A stretch of 43,223 nucleotides of DNA from positions 1-43,223 of IMG/VR virus record IMGVR_UViG_3300030329_001222. One strand, given 5' to 3'. Position 1 is the stretch's first letter. The number at the start of each line of letters is the position of its first letter. Both the position numbers and the translations under genes were made by a program. Of the stretch, positions 29,326-38,500 are shown one piece after another. This DNA comes from a virus. Below the pieces are notes generated by a model, which saw only the letters and a program-made list of their open reading frames with translations, was not told the DNA's origin and made no database searches.

Positions 29326-31737
29326 ATGGAAATAACAATTTTTAAAGATATTAAAGATACCTCTCAACCTTTTTATAGAGATGTATCGATAATAATAGAA
29401 AGAATAAAACAGGGAGCATCACAAGAAATAGTCCGTACAATACGATCAGAAAAAGATAAGTCAAAACGTAATCAATTAAAGCAGTCATTACCGGCAATAT
29501 GTTTTAGTGGTAAATTTACTAAAAGAAATGATGCTTCTTTAACCGAGCATAGCGGATTAATATGTTTAGACTTTGATGGTTACGAAACAGATAAACTATT
29601 ATTAGAAGAAAAAGAAAACCTAACTAAAGATAGATATGTTTATTCAGTATTTATATCTCCAAGTGGATTAGGTTTAAAGGTGTTAATAAAAATACCAGCA
29701 GAGGCAGAAACTCATAAACAGTTTTTTAATTCTTTACAGCATCACTTTAATTCTCCATACTTTGATGAGACTTGTAAAAATTTATCAAGAGTATGTTATG
29801 AAAGTTATGATCCATTGATTTACATAAATGAACAGTCAAGTGTTTTCAATCAAATTAAAGAACAAGAATACCAAGAGGTAGTAAAACATAAAGACATACA
29901 AACTATTCCGATCACAGATGAAAATAAAATTGTAGATATCTTAGTGAAGTGGTGGGAAAGAAAGTACGGATTAAAAAGTGGAGAAAGAAATAACAATGTG
30001 TATATATTAGCATCTGCTTTTAATGATTTTGGAATTAATAAAACTTTAGCAGAATACATCATGAGTAATTTTGTAAGTTCTGATTTCCCTCAAAGTGAAA
30101 TTAAAAGAACCATACACTCTGCTTATCAACAAGTACAAAACTTTGGAACTAAATACTATGAGGATGAGGAAAAGGTAACTCAAGTAAAACAAAAATTAAG
30201 AAAAGGAATATCTAAAAAAGAAATAAAGGAGTCTATAGAAAACGACACGGAAGTTGAAGATACGGTTTTAGATAATGTTATACGTAGATTAGAAGAAGAA
30301 CAAGATAAACAAAAGTTCTGGACAAAATCTGAAAAGGGTGTAGTTAAGATTGTTCACATTTCTTTTAAGAAGTTTTTAGAAGAGAATGGATTTTACAAAT
30401 TCAATCCCGAAGGTAGTAAGAATTATGTCTTTGTAAAGGTAACTAACAATTTAATAGATCATACCTCTGAAAAAGAAATAAAAGATTTTGTTTTAAATTA
30501 TTTATTAGATGTAGATGATATATCGATTTATAATTATTTTGCAGAATGTACACGTTATTTTAGAGAAGAGTTTTTGACTTTATTATCTTCTATTAATGTT
30601 TACTTTATAGCTGATGATAAAGACACTGCTTATTTATATTATAAAAACTGTGCAGTAAAAATAACTAAAGATGAGATTACTCCTATAGATTATTTAGATT
30701 TAGGAGGATATGTGTGGAAGGATCATGTTATTGATAGGGTATTTGATTTATGTACTATTACTAACTGTGATTACAAAACATTCATTAGTAACATTAGTGG
30801 AGGTACGGAAAAAAGAACAATCTCGATGGAGTCCACTATAGGTTACCTATTGCATGGATGGAAAAATTTATCTTATTGTCCAGCCACTATTTTAAATGAT
30901 GAAGTTATATCAGACAATCCAGAGGGAGGAACCGGTAAGGGATTATTTATGACCGGTATTGGGCATATGAAAAAATTAGTAGTAATAGATGGTAAATCTT
31001 TTAACTTTGAAAAATCATTTGCTTATCAGTTGGTATCAGCTGACACTCAGATACTTTGTTTTGATGATGTTAAAAAACATTTTGACTTTGAAAGATTATT
31101 TAGTGTAGTTACAGAAGGATTAACTCTGGAAAAGAAAAATAAAGATGCAATTAAAATACCATTTAGTAAATCTCCAAAGGTTGCTATTACTACTAACTAC
31201 GCAATTAAAGGTAAAGGATCTTCTTTTGAAAGAAGAAAATGGGAGTTAGAACTGAGTCAGTTTTATACCAAAGAGTTTACTCCTCTTGTTGAGTTTGGAA
31301 AACTAATGTTTGGAGAGTGGGATGATAATGACTGGTGTCAATTTGATAATTATATGATCCAATGTTTACAATTATATTTAGACAAAGGATTACTGAAGAG
31401 TGACTTTGTTAATTTAAAAGCAAGAAGGTTCTCGGCTGAAACTTCTCATGAGTTTATAGAGTGGTGTGGTGTAATTGGAGGTAATAAAAACGCTAAACTT
31501 ATCAAGTATAACAAAATAAAAATTAATGATTTATATATTGATTTTACAAATGAATATCCAGACTATGCACCGAAGTCTCGAATGGCTGTTAGTAGAGTTC
31601 GATTTGGTAAATGGCTAATCTCTTATTCTCATTACAGATATGGATGTGAACCTTTACAAGGGAGAGATAATATAGGAAAATGGATTGAGTTTGTAGAGAA
31701 ATCTCATTATGATGTTCAAGGTACGTTAGAAGTATGA
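29326..31737 (+). CDS. Primase-helicase (BT4734-like N-terminus, SF3-like ATPase)
   Basis: 803 aa. N-terminal BT4734-like/prim-pol-type domain: LICLDFDG with Asp82/Asp84, SPSGLGLKVL at 111-120, His130, SRVCYESYDP. A middle PriCT-like helical part follows (about 200-275). The C-terminal ATPase has Walker A GGTGKG at about 535-540, Walker B ILCFDD at about 576-581 and a sensor-like TTN at about 622. It would prime and unwind DNA at the phage origin; no DNA polymerase is visible in the window. The leader contains repeat region B; the SNF2-like gene overlaps by 4 nt. Confidence 0.85.
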   Translation: MEITIFKDIKDTSQPFYRDVSIIIERIKQGASQEIVRTIRSEKDKSKRNQLKQSLPAICFSGKFTKRNDASLTEHSGLICLDFDGYETDKLLLEEKENLTKDRYVYSVFISPSGLGLKVLIKIPAEAETHKQFFNSLQHHFNSPYFDETCKNLSRVCYESYDPLIYINEQSSVFNQIKEQEYQEVVKHKDIQTIPITDENKIVDILVKWWERKYGLKSGERNNNVYILASAFNDFGINKTLAEYIMSNFVSSDFPQSEIKRTIHSAYQQVQNFGTKYYEDEEKVTQVKQKLRKGISKKEIKESIENDTEVEDTVLDNVIRRLEEEQDKQKFWTKSEKGVVKIVHISFKKFLEENGFYKFNPEGSKNYVFVKVTNNLIDHTSEKEIKDFVLNYLLDVDDISIYNYFAECTRYFREEFLTLLSSINVYFIADDKDTAYLYYKNCAVKITKDEITPIDYLDLGGYVWKDHVIDRVFDLCTITNCDYKTFISNISGGTEKRTISMESTIGYLLHGWKNLSYCPATILNDEVISDNPEGGTGKGLFMTGIGHMKKLVVIDGKSFNFEKSFAYQLVSADTQILCFDDVKKHFDFERLFSVVTEGLTLEKKNKDAIKIPFSKSPKVAITTNYAIKGKGSSFERRKWELELSQFYTKEFTPLVEFGKLMFGEWDDNDWCQFDNYMIQCLQLYLDKGLLKSDFVNLKARRFSAETSHEFIEWCGVIGGNKNAKLIKYNKIKINDLYIDFTNEYPDYAPKSRMAVSRVRFGKWLISYSHYRYGCEPLQGRDNIGKWIEFVEKSHYDVQGTLEV

Positions 31738-32966
31738 TAAAGTTTAGAGATTATCAAACTAAAATTATTGCTAAAGGTACTGATATAATAAAGCAATATA
31801 GATTTTTATACTTAGCAATGGAGGTAAGAACTGGGAAAACCTTAACCAGTTTAGGTATATGTAATAACTTAGAAGTAAAAGAAGTTTTATTTATAACCAA
31901 AAAGAAGGCTATCTCCAGTATAGAACATGACTATGATTTATATAAACCTCCTTTTAAATTAACTGTAATTAATTACGAGTCCCTACATAAAGTCCGACAA
32001 ACAAAATGGGATGTAGTTATATGTGATGAGGCTCATAGTATGGGGGCGTTTCCAAAACCTAATGGTAGAAGTAAAAAGGTAGCGCGAATTATATTTAGAT
32101 CTAACCCTTACGTAATTTTATTAAGCGGAACACCTACTCCTGAATCTTATTCACAGATGTATCATCAAGTACATTTTATACCTCAAAATCCTTTTAGGGA
32201 TTTCAGAAACTTCTACAAGTTTTCTGCAGCATATGTAGGGGTAGTGAGAAAAAAGATTGGAGGTATGTATATAAACGACTATTCAAAAGGAAGCAAAACC
32301 ATCTTAACTAAAATGCGTCCATACACTATACAGTTTAGTCAGAAAGACGCAGGATTTAAAGTACAAACCAACGAACATGTCTTAGAGTTAGATCTTCAAC
32401 CAACTACTTTAGAATTGATAAAAAAACTAAAAAAAGATTTAGTAGTAGAGGGGAATGAAGAAGTTATATTAGCTGACTCAGCTGTTAAATTAATGACTAA
32501 AGTACACCAGTTATGTAGCGGAACTATTAAGTTTGAGAGCGGAAACTCTATGGTATTAGATTTAAGTAAAGCACAATTTATTAAAGACCATTTTAAAAAT
32601 AAAAAGATTGGAATCTTTTATAAATTTAAAGAAGAACTTAATGCTTTAAAAGAAGTGTTTGGAGAAGACTTATGCACCACCTTAGAATGTTTTAATACTA
32701 CTGATCAAAACATAGCTTTACAAATAGTAAGTGGTAGAGAGGGTATATCTTTGCGTAAGGCAGATTGTTTAGTGTATTATAACATTGACTTTAGTGCTAC
32801 ATCTTATTGGCAATCAAGAGATAGGATGACTACTAAAGATAGACTTAAGAATGAAGTGTACTGGATTTTTAGTAAAAACGGAATTGAAAAAGATATCTAC
32901 AAAGCGGTGGTGAAAAAGAAAGATTACACCCTCGCACACTTTAGAAGAGATTTTGTAAATTTGTAG
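31734..32966 (+). CDS. SNF2-like SF2 helicase/ATPase
   Basis: 410 aa. Motif I RTGKT (32-36), motif II DEAH (98-101), motif III SGTPTP (131-136), and C-terminal GREGISLRKADCLVYY and QSRDRM motifs V/VI. This is the compact SNF2-type helicase typical of phage replication modules, acting as a dsDNA translocase in replication or recombination. No accessory domains. It overlaps primase-helicase by 4 nt, so the two are co-translated. Confidence 0.88.
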   Translation: MIKFRDYQTKIIAKGTDIIKQYRFLYLAMEVRTGKTLTSLGICNNLEVKEVLFITKKKAISSIEHDYDLYKPPFKLTVINYESLHKVRQTKWDVVICDEAHSMGAFPKPNGRSKKVARIIFRSNPYVILLSGTPTPESYSQMYHQVHFIPQNPFRDFRNFYKFSAAYVGVVRKKIGGMYINDYSKGSKTILTKMRPYTIQFSQKDAGFKVQTNEHVLELDLQPTTLELIKKLKKDLVVEGNEEVILADSAVKLMTKVHQLCSGTIKFESGNSMVLDLSKAQFIKDHFKNKKIGIFYKFKEELNALKEVFGEDLCTTLECFNTTDQNIALQIVSGREGISLRKADCLVYYNIDFSATSYWQSRDRMTTKDRLKNEVYWIFSKNGIEKDIYKAVVKKKDYTLAHFRRDFVNL

Positions 32967-32968
32967 GG

Positions 32969-33178
32969 ATGAAAAGGTTTATCGTTTTTACTTTGATCTG
33001 GATTAGTCAAAACTTAGCTATTCCGTTTTGGGTAGTTGGACACATTCATTTATCCATTCATAATTTTCATGATCTAATAGAAATCCTTTCATCTGTCTCA
33101 ATGAATATAATAGTAGCCATAGGCTTTTATTTAGATTATAAAAATGACAGAACAACAAATACAAAGCAAAAGGATTAA
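32969..33178 (+). CDS. Two-TM small membrane protein
   Basis: 69 aa with two hydrophobic segments (about 3-25 FIVFTLIWISQNLAIPFWVV and 42-57 VSMNIIVAIGFYLDY) joined by a His-rich loop and ending in a charged tail. Two nt after the helicase gene and overlapping VRR-NUC by 35 nt. Could affect the host membrane; unknown. Confidence 0.55.
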   Translation: MKRFIVFTLIWISQNLAIPFWVVGHIHLSIHNFHDLIEILSSVSMNIIVAIGFYLDYKNDRTTNTKQKD

Positions 33179-33392
33179 AGAGCTGGAGGCGGAAGGGTAC
33201 TATGTTCTTAAGCTAATCAAGACTAATAAGAATGGTATCCCGGATCTTCTGGCTATTCCGCCAGGTTGTGATGTTTTATTTTCTGAAATCAAAAAACCTA
33301 ATGGAAAATTAACTAAATTGCAGGAGTATAGATTAAAAGAATTAAAAAAGCATGGATGTAAAACCGAGGTATATAAGGGAGTCGGGTTATGA
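33144..33392 (+). CDS. VRR-NUC domain nuclease
   Basis: 82 aa, a minimal stand-alone VRR-NUC. NGIPDLLAI (Asp34), LFSEIKKPNG (Glu48-x-Lys50) and LTKLQEYRL (Gln60) match the PD-(D/E)xK core. Such phage enzymes cleave branched or structured DNA such as Holliday junctions. Position beside SNF2-like helicase and recombination genes agrees. Confidence 0.85.
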   Translation: MTEQQIQSKRIKELEAEGYYVLKLIKTNKNGIPDLLAIPPGCDVLFSEIKKPNGKLTKLQEYRLKELKKHGCKTEVYKGVGL

Positions 33393-33705
33393 TGTGGCTG
33401 AAGATTTTGTAGAGGAGCTACAAAAGATGGACATCCGTACCGGAATTAAAATCGCTAAGTTCATTGAGAAAAATGTCGATAAAGTTCCGGCTAACAATTT
33501 AGTGTCTACCATTTTAGGAGGAGTGGTTATGGATGATAATAATAATCCTATTACTTTTGCTTTAGAAATGATAAGGACTAACTCTCCTCATATAATTCTT
33601 TCCGATCTAAAATTAGTATCTATGGATGAATACTTAGATCTACTTAACTTAAATCTTAAATCAAATGAAACACGAAAAAGCCAAAGTAATAAAATCCATC
33701 GTTAG
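33352..33705 (+). CDS. Hypothetical protein (117 aa), start uncertain
   Basis: 117 aa if the ATG at 33352 is used, which overlaps VRR-NUC by 41 nt; a GTG at 33397 would shorten it by 15 residues and leave no overlap. Helical with segments FVEELQKMDIRTGIKIAKFI and MDEYLDLLNLNLK. Overlaps the next gene by 41 nt. No family recognised. Confidence 0.5.
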   Translation: MDVKPRYIRESGYDVAEDFVEELQKMDIRTGIKIAKFIEKNVDKVPANNLVSTILGGVVMDDNNNPITFALEMIRTNSPHIILSDLKLVSMDEYLDLLNLNLKSNETRKSQSNKIHR

Positions 33706-34180
33706 TTCTTTCTATGGATTAGACCTGGAAACTTCTCTACGTACTTACGAATATATAAAAGCCAGAACTATTTGCTATAAAATAATGAGAGATGAAGTCA
33801 ATATGACTTATCCTGAAATTGGTAGGCACTTTAAAAAAAGTCATGCTACTGTATTGTGTGCATTAAGAAAATGGGATTCGCTTTTACTTTATGATAAATC
33901 TATGGAGCCTGACTACTTAGAAATACAAAACATTTGGTACCATGAAGCTCATCAATATGAGGAAGTCGAACCCTTTAAATTAAAAAAAGAATTAAAAGAT
34001 TTGCATAATAAAAATAAAATGTTAAATTTGTCATTAATAGATGTTCAAGAACAGTGCGAAGAGTTACTAAAGAGAACAAAGAAATATCAAACAGTAATAG
34101 ATTTAATAGAAGAAAGAGTTCCTGAAAAAAGAATGGCAGATTTAGAAAAAAAATTAAATCATATTTTAAACGGAATGTAA
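33665..34180 (+). CDS. Second DnaA domain IV-like protein with coiled coil
   Basis: 171 aa. YEYIKARTICYKIMRDEVNM then TYPEIGRHFKKSHATVLCAL and RKWDSLL match DnaA domain IV (ART-x-cYlm...sYpEIGr.F.ksHaTV..al.k). The C-terminal 75 residues are a coiled coil. It is probably an oligomeric DNA binder without ATPase. Distinct from the 97-aa version at 26566. Both are candidates for binding the twin repeat regions. Confidence 0.78.
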   Translation: MKHEKAKVIKSIVSSFYGLDLETSLRTYEYIKARTICYKIMRDEVNMTYPEIGRHFKKSHATVLCALRKWDSLLLYDKSMEPDYLEIQNIWYHEAHQYEEVEPFKLKKELKDLHNKNKMLNLSLIDVQEQCEELLKRTKKYQTVIDLIEERVPEKRMADLEKKLNHILNGM

Positions 34181-34183
34181 TAT

Positions 34184-34375
34184 ATGTCAAGAATAGCTCC
34201 TGAAGATAGTCAAGCAATTACTCATATTACCTATATATGTGACAAAATTCATGACTTCGGAGACGAGCTATACGAAGACTTAATGGATAGGCAACACGAA
34301 GAAGCTAAAGAAAAGGCACAAGAATTAATTAAAGAGTTAGCGGATTTAATACAATCACTGTCTGATGAAATTTAA
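34184..34375 (+). CDS. Small acidic helical protein (63 aa)
   Basis: 63 aa, MSRIAPEDSQAITHITYICD..., then a long acidic helix (EKAQELIKELADLIQSLSDE). Starts 3 nt after the DnaA-like gene. Function unknown. Confidence 0.58.
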   Translation: MSRIAPEDSQAITHITYICDKIHDFGDELYEDLMDRQHEEAKEKAQELIKELADLIQSLSDEI

Positions 34376-34404
34376 ATTAATAGTAATTTGGCCTTGTTAA
34401 AAAA

Positions 34405-34773
34405 GTGGCTTACAAAAACAAGAAAGACCAAGCAGCAGCCAGTAAACGTCATTATGAAAAACATAAAGACAAAATAAAAGCACGGAGTAGAAAAAGAAAC
34501 AAACGACAGAAAAGAAAAAACCAAGCTTACGTAAGGTCGTTAAAAGAAAAAGGTTGTTGTGTGGATTGCGGAGAGACTAATAGTATAGTTTTAGATTTTG
34601 ATCATGTCAAAGGAACTAAAGTAAGTAACATATCTGATATGGCAAGAGGAGCATATAGTATTAAATCTATTCAAAGAGAAATAGATAAATGCGAAATAAG
34701 ATGTTCTAACTGTCATAGGATAGCAACACATAATAGAATTAATGAAAAAAGAAATAGCCAAAGAGTTAAATAA
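34405..34773 (+). CDS. HNH endonuclease
   Basis: 122 aa with a GTG start at 34405. Very basic N-terminal half (RSRKRNKRQKRKNQAY), then an HNH zinc module: CVDCGETNSIVLDFDHVKGT, CEIRCSNCHRIATHN. Two CxxC pairs bind zinc and DH...H...N supply catalysis. Free-standing phage HNH enzymes are often homing endonucleases; here it lies in its own short gap, so it may be a recent arrival. Overlaps the next gene by 32 nt. Confidence 0.82.
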   Translation: MAYKNKKDQAAASKRHYEKHKDKIKARSRKRNKRQKRKNQAYVRSLKEKGCCVDCGETNSIVLDFDHVKGTKVSNISDMARGAYSIKSIQREIDKCEIRCSNCHRIATHNRINEKRNSQRVK

Positions 34774-35125
34774 ATTTAGCCAAGTAATAGCAAAAAGATT
34801 TTCTCGACCAGATAGAGAGGGTAATGTAAGTAATGAAACCTTTATCGTAGAAGAAGTTATTCCTACTTCTGATCATACGGCTGTTATTAATTTTAAAAAA
34901 AACACTGGTAAGATAGGTGTGGCTTTTTGCTACTATATAGTTAAAGGAAAATCAAAAGGATGGAAATACTTCTTTCCAACCGACTCCCATGTTAATGGCT
35001 TTCAAGCTTTTCTCTATTATAAATTGGAAGCAGAGAGACGTAACTATAATAAAAATTTTTTAGTAGAACAATACAATAGAAACAGACCGGCTAATGCCCA
35101 TATTAAATTTGAACATGAAATATAA
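34742..35125 (+). CDS. Hypothetical protein (127 aa)
   Basis: 127 aa; N-terminal helix (ELNKFSQVIAKRFSRPDREG), central beta part with IGVAFCYYIVKGKSKGWKYF, FFPTDSHVNGFQAFLYYKLE, and a C-terminal basic part. The FPTDSH-xxG segment looks conserved in my memory of phage proteins but no function is known. Overlaps neighbours on both sides. Confidence 0.6.
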   Translation: MKKEIAKELNKFSQVIAKRFSRPDREGNVSNETFIVEEVIPTSDHTAVINFKKNTGKIGVAFCYYIVKGKSKGWKYFFPTDSHVNGFQAFLYYKLEAERRNYNKNFLVEQYNRNRPANAHIKFEHEI

Positions 35126-35282
35126 TACCATTAAAACCATTTTACGAAATCAAGTGAAGGGAGGTGTAAGAGCACTCTGGACATTTGATGAGCTTAACAA
35201 AGAGTTTACTATGATTTATAATAACTACAATAATAAACTCAGGATCTATACCCCGCAACAATTATTAGATAAGTTAAATTAG
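35115..35282 (+). CDS. Small hypothetical protein (55 aa), end of early operon
   Basis: 55 aa from the ATG at 35115 (MKYNTIKTILRNQVKGGVRA), overlapping the previous stop by 11 nt; an ATG at 35094 would add 7 residues. Contains LWTFDELNKEFTMIYNN and RIYTPQQLLDKL. Last rightward gene; convergent with 35292 with a 9-nt gap and no clear terminator. Confidence 0.5.
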   Translation: MKYNTIKTILRNQVKGGVRALWTFDELNKEFTMIYNNYNNKLRIYTPQQLLDKLN

Positions 35283-35291
35283 GAAAAAATA

Positions 35292-35531
35292 TTATAGACG
35301 AGACTTTGTTTTAGCCTTTAAGAGTTCCGCACATTTTTCATATTCTTCTGTATAAGTAAAGTATTCAATTAGAATATCATATATATCATCTTGCATAGTA
35401 ACTATTTTTTTACCGGGATTAAACATAACATACAAGGTGGTGGTCTCTTCTATTAATTGATCTAATGTTTTTTTACCTAACAGTAAATTATAACTGTGAC
35501 GCATACATAAATCTTCATTAAAATCTTTCAT
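35292..35531 (-). CDS. Small hypothetical protein (79 aa)
   Basis: 79 aa, acidic helical: MKDFNEDLCMRHSYNLLLGK, then DDIYDILIEYFTYTEEYEKC and a basic end. Twelve nt downstream of the giant gene's stop in the same direction. No family recognised; convergent with the early operon. Confidence 0.58.
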   Translation of the reverse strand: MKDFNEDLCMRHSYNLLLGKKTLDQLIEETTTLYVMFNPGKKIVTMQDDIYDILIEYFTYTEEYEKCAELLKAKTKSRL

Positions 35532-35543
35532 ATATTTTATTTA

Positions 35544-38500
35544 TTAGTCCATCGGATTATCACCCTCCATCGGATTGTCGCTCTCCATAGGATTGTTTCC
35601 TATCATTGGATTATCACCACTCATTACATCTAAATCATCTTCCATAGGGTTATCTGTTTTTCTTTTTTTCTTACGCTTAGAACTCTTTTTTCTAATACGT
35701 TTTAAGTCTTTTTTCTTTTTAGCATTTCTTTCTTTCTCACTTTGAATTTGATATTCACTGTAATTAAATAGACGCATAATAACTCTGGCCGGATCCTCTC
35801 CTCCTTCTACTAACTCTTCAGCATTTAAATAAATTTTTCTTAAGTTATTAGCAGGTAGACCCGTGAACTGTGCTCCTTCCATTATTAATTCCATCAAGCG
35901 TTGTTCTTTTTTATCTGGGTCTTTCGTCATTAAATAACGATTGAATTTTTTGTAAAATATTTGAGATTGAGTTAGGATGGTTAAGTTTTTAGCCTCTAAA
36001 AACGACTCCGGTTTTCTTTGCCATAAATCTGCACCATTACTTATTATATCTCCAATAATAAATAACCCATTTATATTACCCAGAATAGCTGCTCTTGCTA
36101 AATCACTTTCATCCTCTTCATCCCAGTCTGCTAAAAACCCAGGTAACCCATTAGCTACCCATTGAAACAACATAGGTAAAACCACATGATAAGTCAAAAA
36201 TACCCGAGTGTGTTGCCACTTAGTTCCTTTACCTTGCTTTCCTCCAGAAGCCAACAACCTATAAAACTCTCTTATAGCATATACCTCTTGCCTTAAATAT
36301 TGCTTAGGCTGAGTAAGGAACATGTTCATAGCTCTACTAAATGCTCCTTTAGTTTGAAAGTAATCTCTGTCTTGTAAGTCAGTAGACTGCTGCGTCCTTT
36401 TAGTATCTCTTTCAAATAATCTAATAGCATGATTAATCGCCTCTTGTTCAGTAGCTTTAGGATTATTCTTTTTAAACTCATTCTTATAATAAACATAATT
36501 AGGAACTCCTCCTAAATAAATAGCTCCTATATCTCCCAGCCTTACATTAAACATCATATAATCTAATAACTTTTGTCTATTAGCTCCCGACAAGTAACTA
36601 ACCATTTTATCTTCGGTATAGGTTTCTAAAGCTTTACTAATGTTTTCTTTTTGACGGTCTTTTAAATAAACAGAGTTCTCTTTTATTTCTTTCCACGCAC
36701 CTTTAATAGACTCTCCTCTTACTCCACGAATAGCAGACGCATTTTTAAACCAGTTTCTGTATCCTATATGGGCAGCGTAAGCTGGTGCTGAGGTTAACTG
36801 TTTTAAAGTAATAACAGGAGAAAGACCTAAACGAGATAAAACAAATGCATCTTGCATGATGTTAACAGCGTTCCCAAACTCTAACGCTTCTTTAGACATA
36901 CCCTTGTTAGCAATTTTTTGTATAGCCGCGTCTATCGTCTTATTAGTGTTTTCCCCGTGAACTCTTTTAATGGTTTTTCTAATGACAGGATTAGTAAAAA
37001 TTTTATTAATGTCACTGATAGGACGAGCGAAAGCTGCAAAGTATTCCATATCTCTTACATAAGTAAACAAAGCATTAGTACCATCAGTAGGTTTAATAGC
37101 TCTCTTATTATCTTGTCTCATCTTAGTAGAGTTAGCTGACACCACATTATGATATTGAGGTTTCATTCCTGCCAATAAATTTATGCCTGGATCTGAATCT
37201 TTTTGATCCACATCTCTATACACCATACCCGCATAGTTTACATTGTAAGGCATATCAATTCTATAGATATCTTTATACGCCTGGTTATAATATTGATATA
37301 AAGATGGATATAATATATCTACTTGCCAATCTGCAAAGGCTTTTAAGTTTTTATATTTTTCTGATTCTAAAGTAGAGGTTATCTCATTCATTATTTTAAC
37401 TAAACCATCTTGATCTGTGTCAAAAGTTGATTGTAAACCAGCGTGATTAAGAGGGTCTTTATATTGGTTATATAAATAATATAATTCATTAGGAGATAAG
37501 GTGTATGTTCTTTTACCTATTTCATCATCTAATTTGTTTTTGTTTTTCTCAGTAGGATTTTGCTCATAAGCCACTTCAGCTTTTTTAATTGCTTCAGTCT
37601 CTGAAATTATATCTATACTTTTTTGGTTGTAATCCGTACTCATTAACTTCTTCCACTTTTTACCAAACAACTCTTTAGCTTTAGTAGTTATAACTGAGTT
37701 TACTATCATAGTACGTTCTTTAAAACTACGACTGGCTTCATCTATTCTCTCGGTAACTTCAGCTTGTGTCTTACCTCCAAAAAGTTCGCCCGGTAATTTA
37801 GATATTTTAGCCATTAATAAAGACATATCGGAGTTTTTAGCCATCATATCTCCCATGCTTTGAAAAATACTATTGACTATTTTTTTAGCACGCCCTCTGG
37901 TTTTGTTCTTCTTGTCTACCAAGCGGTCTAAATCTGGTTGTTCTTTTCTAATATCCTCTATTATATCTGATATCTTATCGTTAATTTGAATATCTGTAGG
38001 TTTTGCTATTCCTTCTTCTTGTAATTCTCTAATAGCTTGGTCTTCAAAACTCTCCTCTCTTCCAACGACATCTCTATATACCTGCTCAAATTGTCTTCTG
38101 TATTCTAAATGAGCTTTTTGTAACTGTTCTTTTAATGCTGTTCTGCCGGTTACCATAATATCTTTTAAAGCAGTAACCACTGTAGATAAAGAACTTACCT
38201 TATTAATATCGTTATCTCCCATTAAATTATTAGCGTTTACCAACTTCATTATAATTTCTAAGTCTGCCATTGCTGTAAAGTCTCCCTCTTTTTTATTAGG
38301 AACTTCGCTTATCTTATTATATTCTGCTTCTAATTCATTTAGATAATCGTTAACCTCGTCTTCAGTTTTAAATGCTTTTTTAGGATATACTTTGTTTCTA
38401 ATGTTCTCAATTCTTTTACGAGTATCGTCATCTATCTTTACTCCTTTTAAGATGTTGTTAATTTTAATTCTATCTTTTGGGTTTAATAATTTTTGAACCT

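Noticed and set aside
32955-32962. TAAATTTG promoter just before 32969
   Set aside because: Only 6 nt before the ATG and inside the helicase 3' end; too close for a normal leader.
34362-34368. Hammerhead core CTGATGA near 34.36 kb
   Set aside because: No partner stems or GAAA element follow; it codes the last residues of the 63-aa protein.
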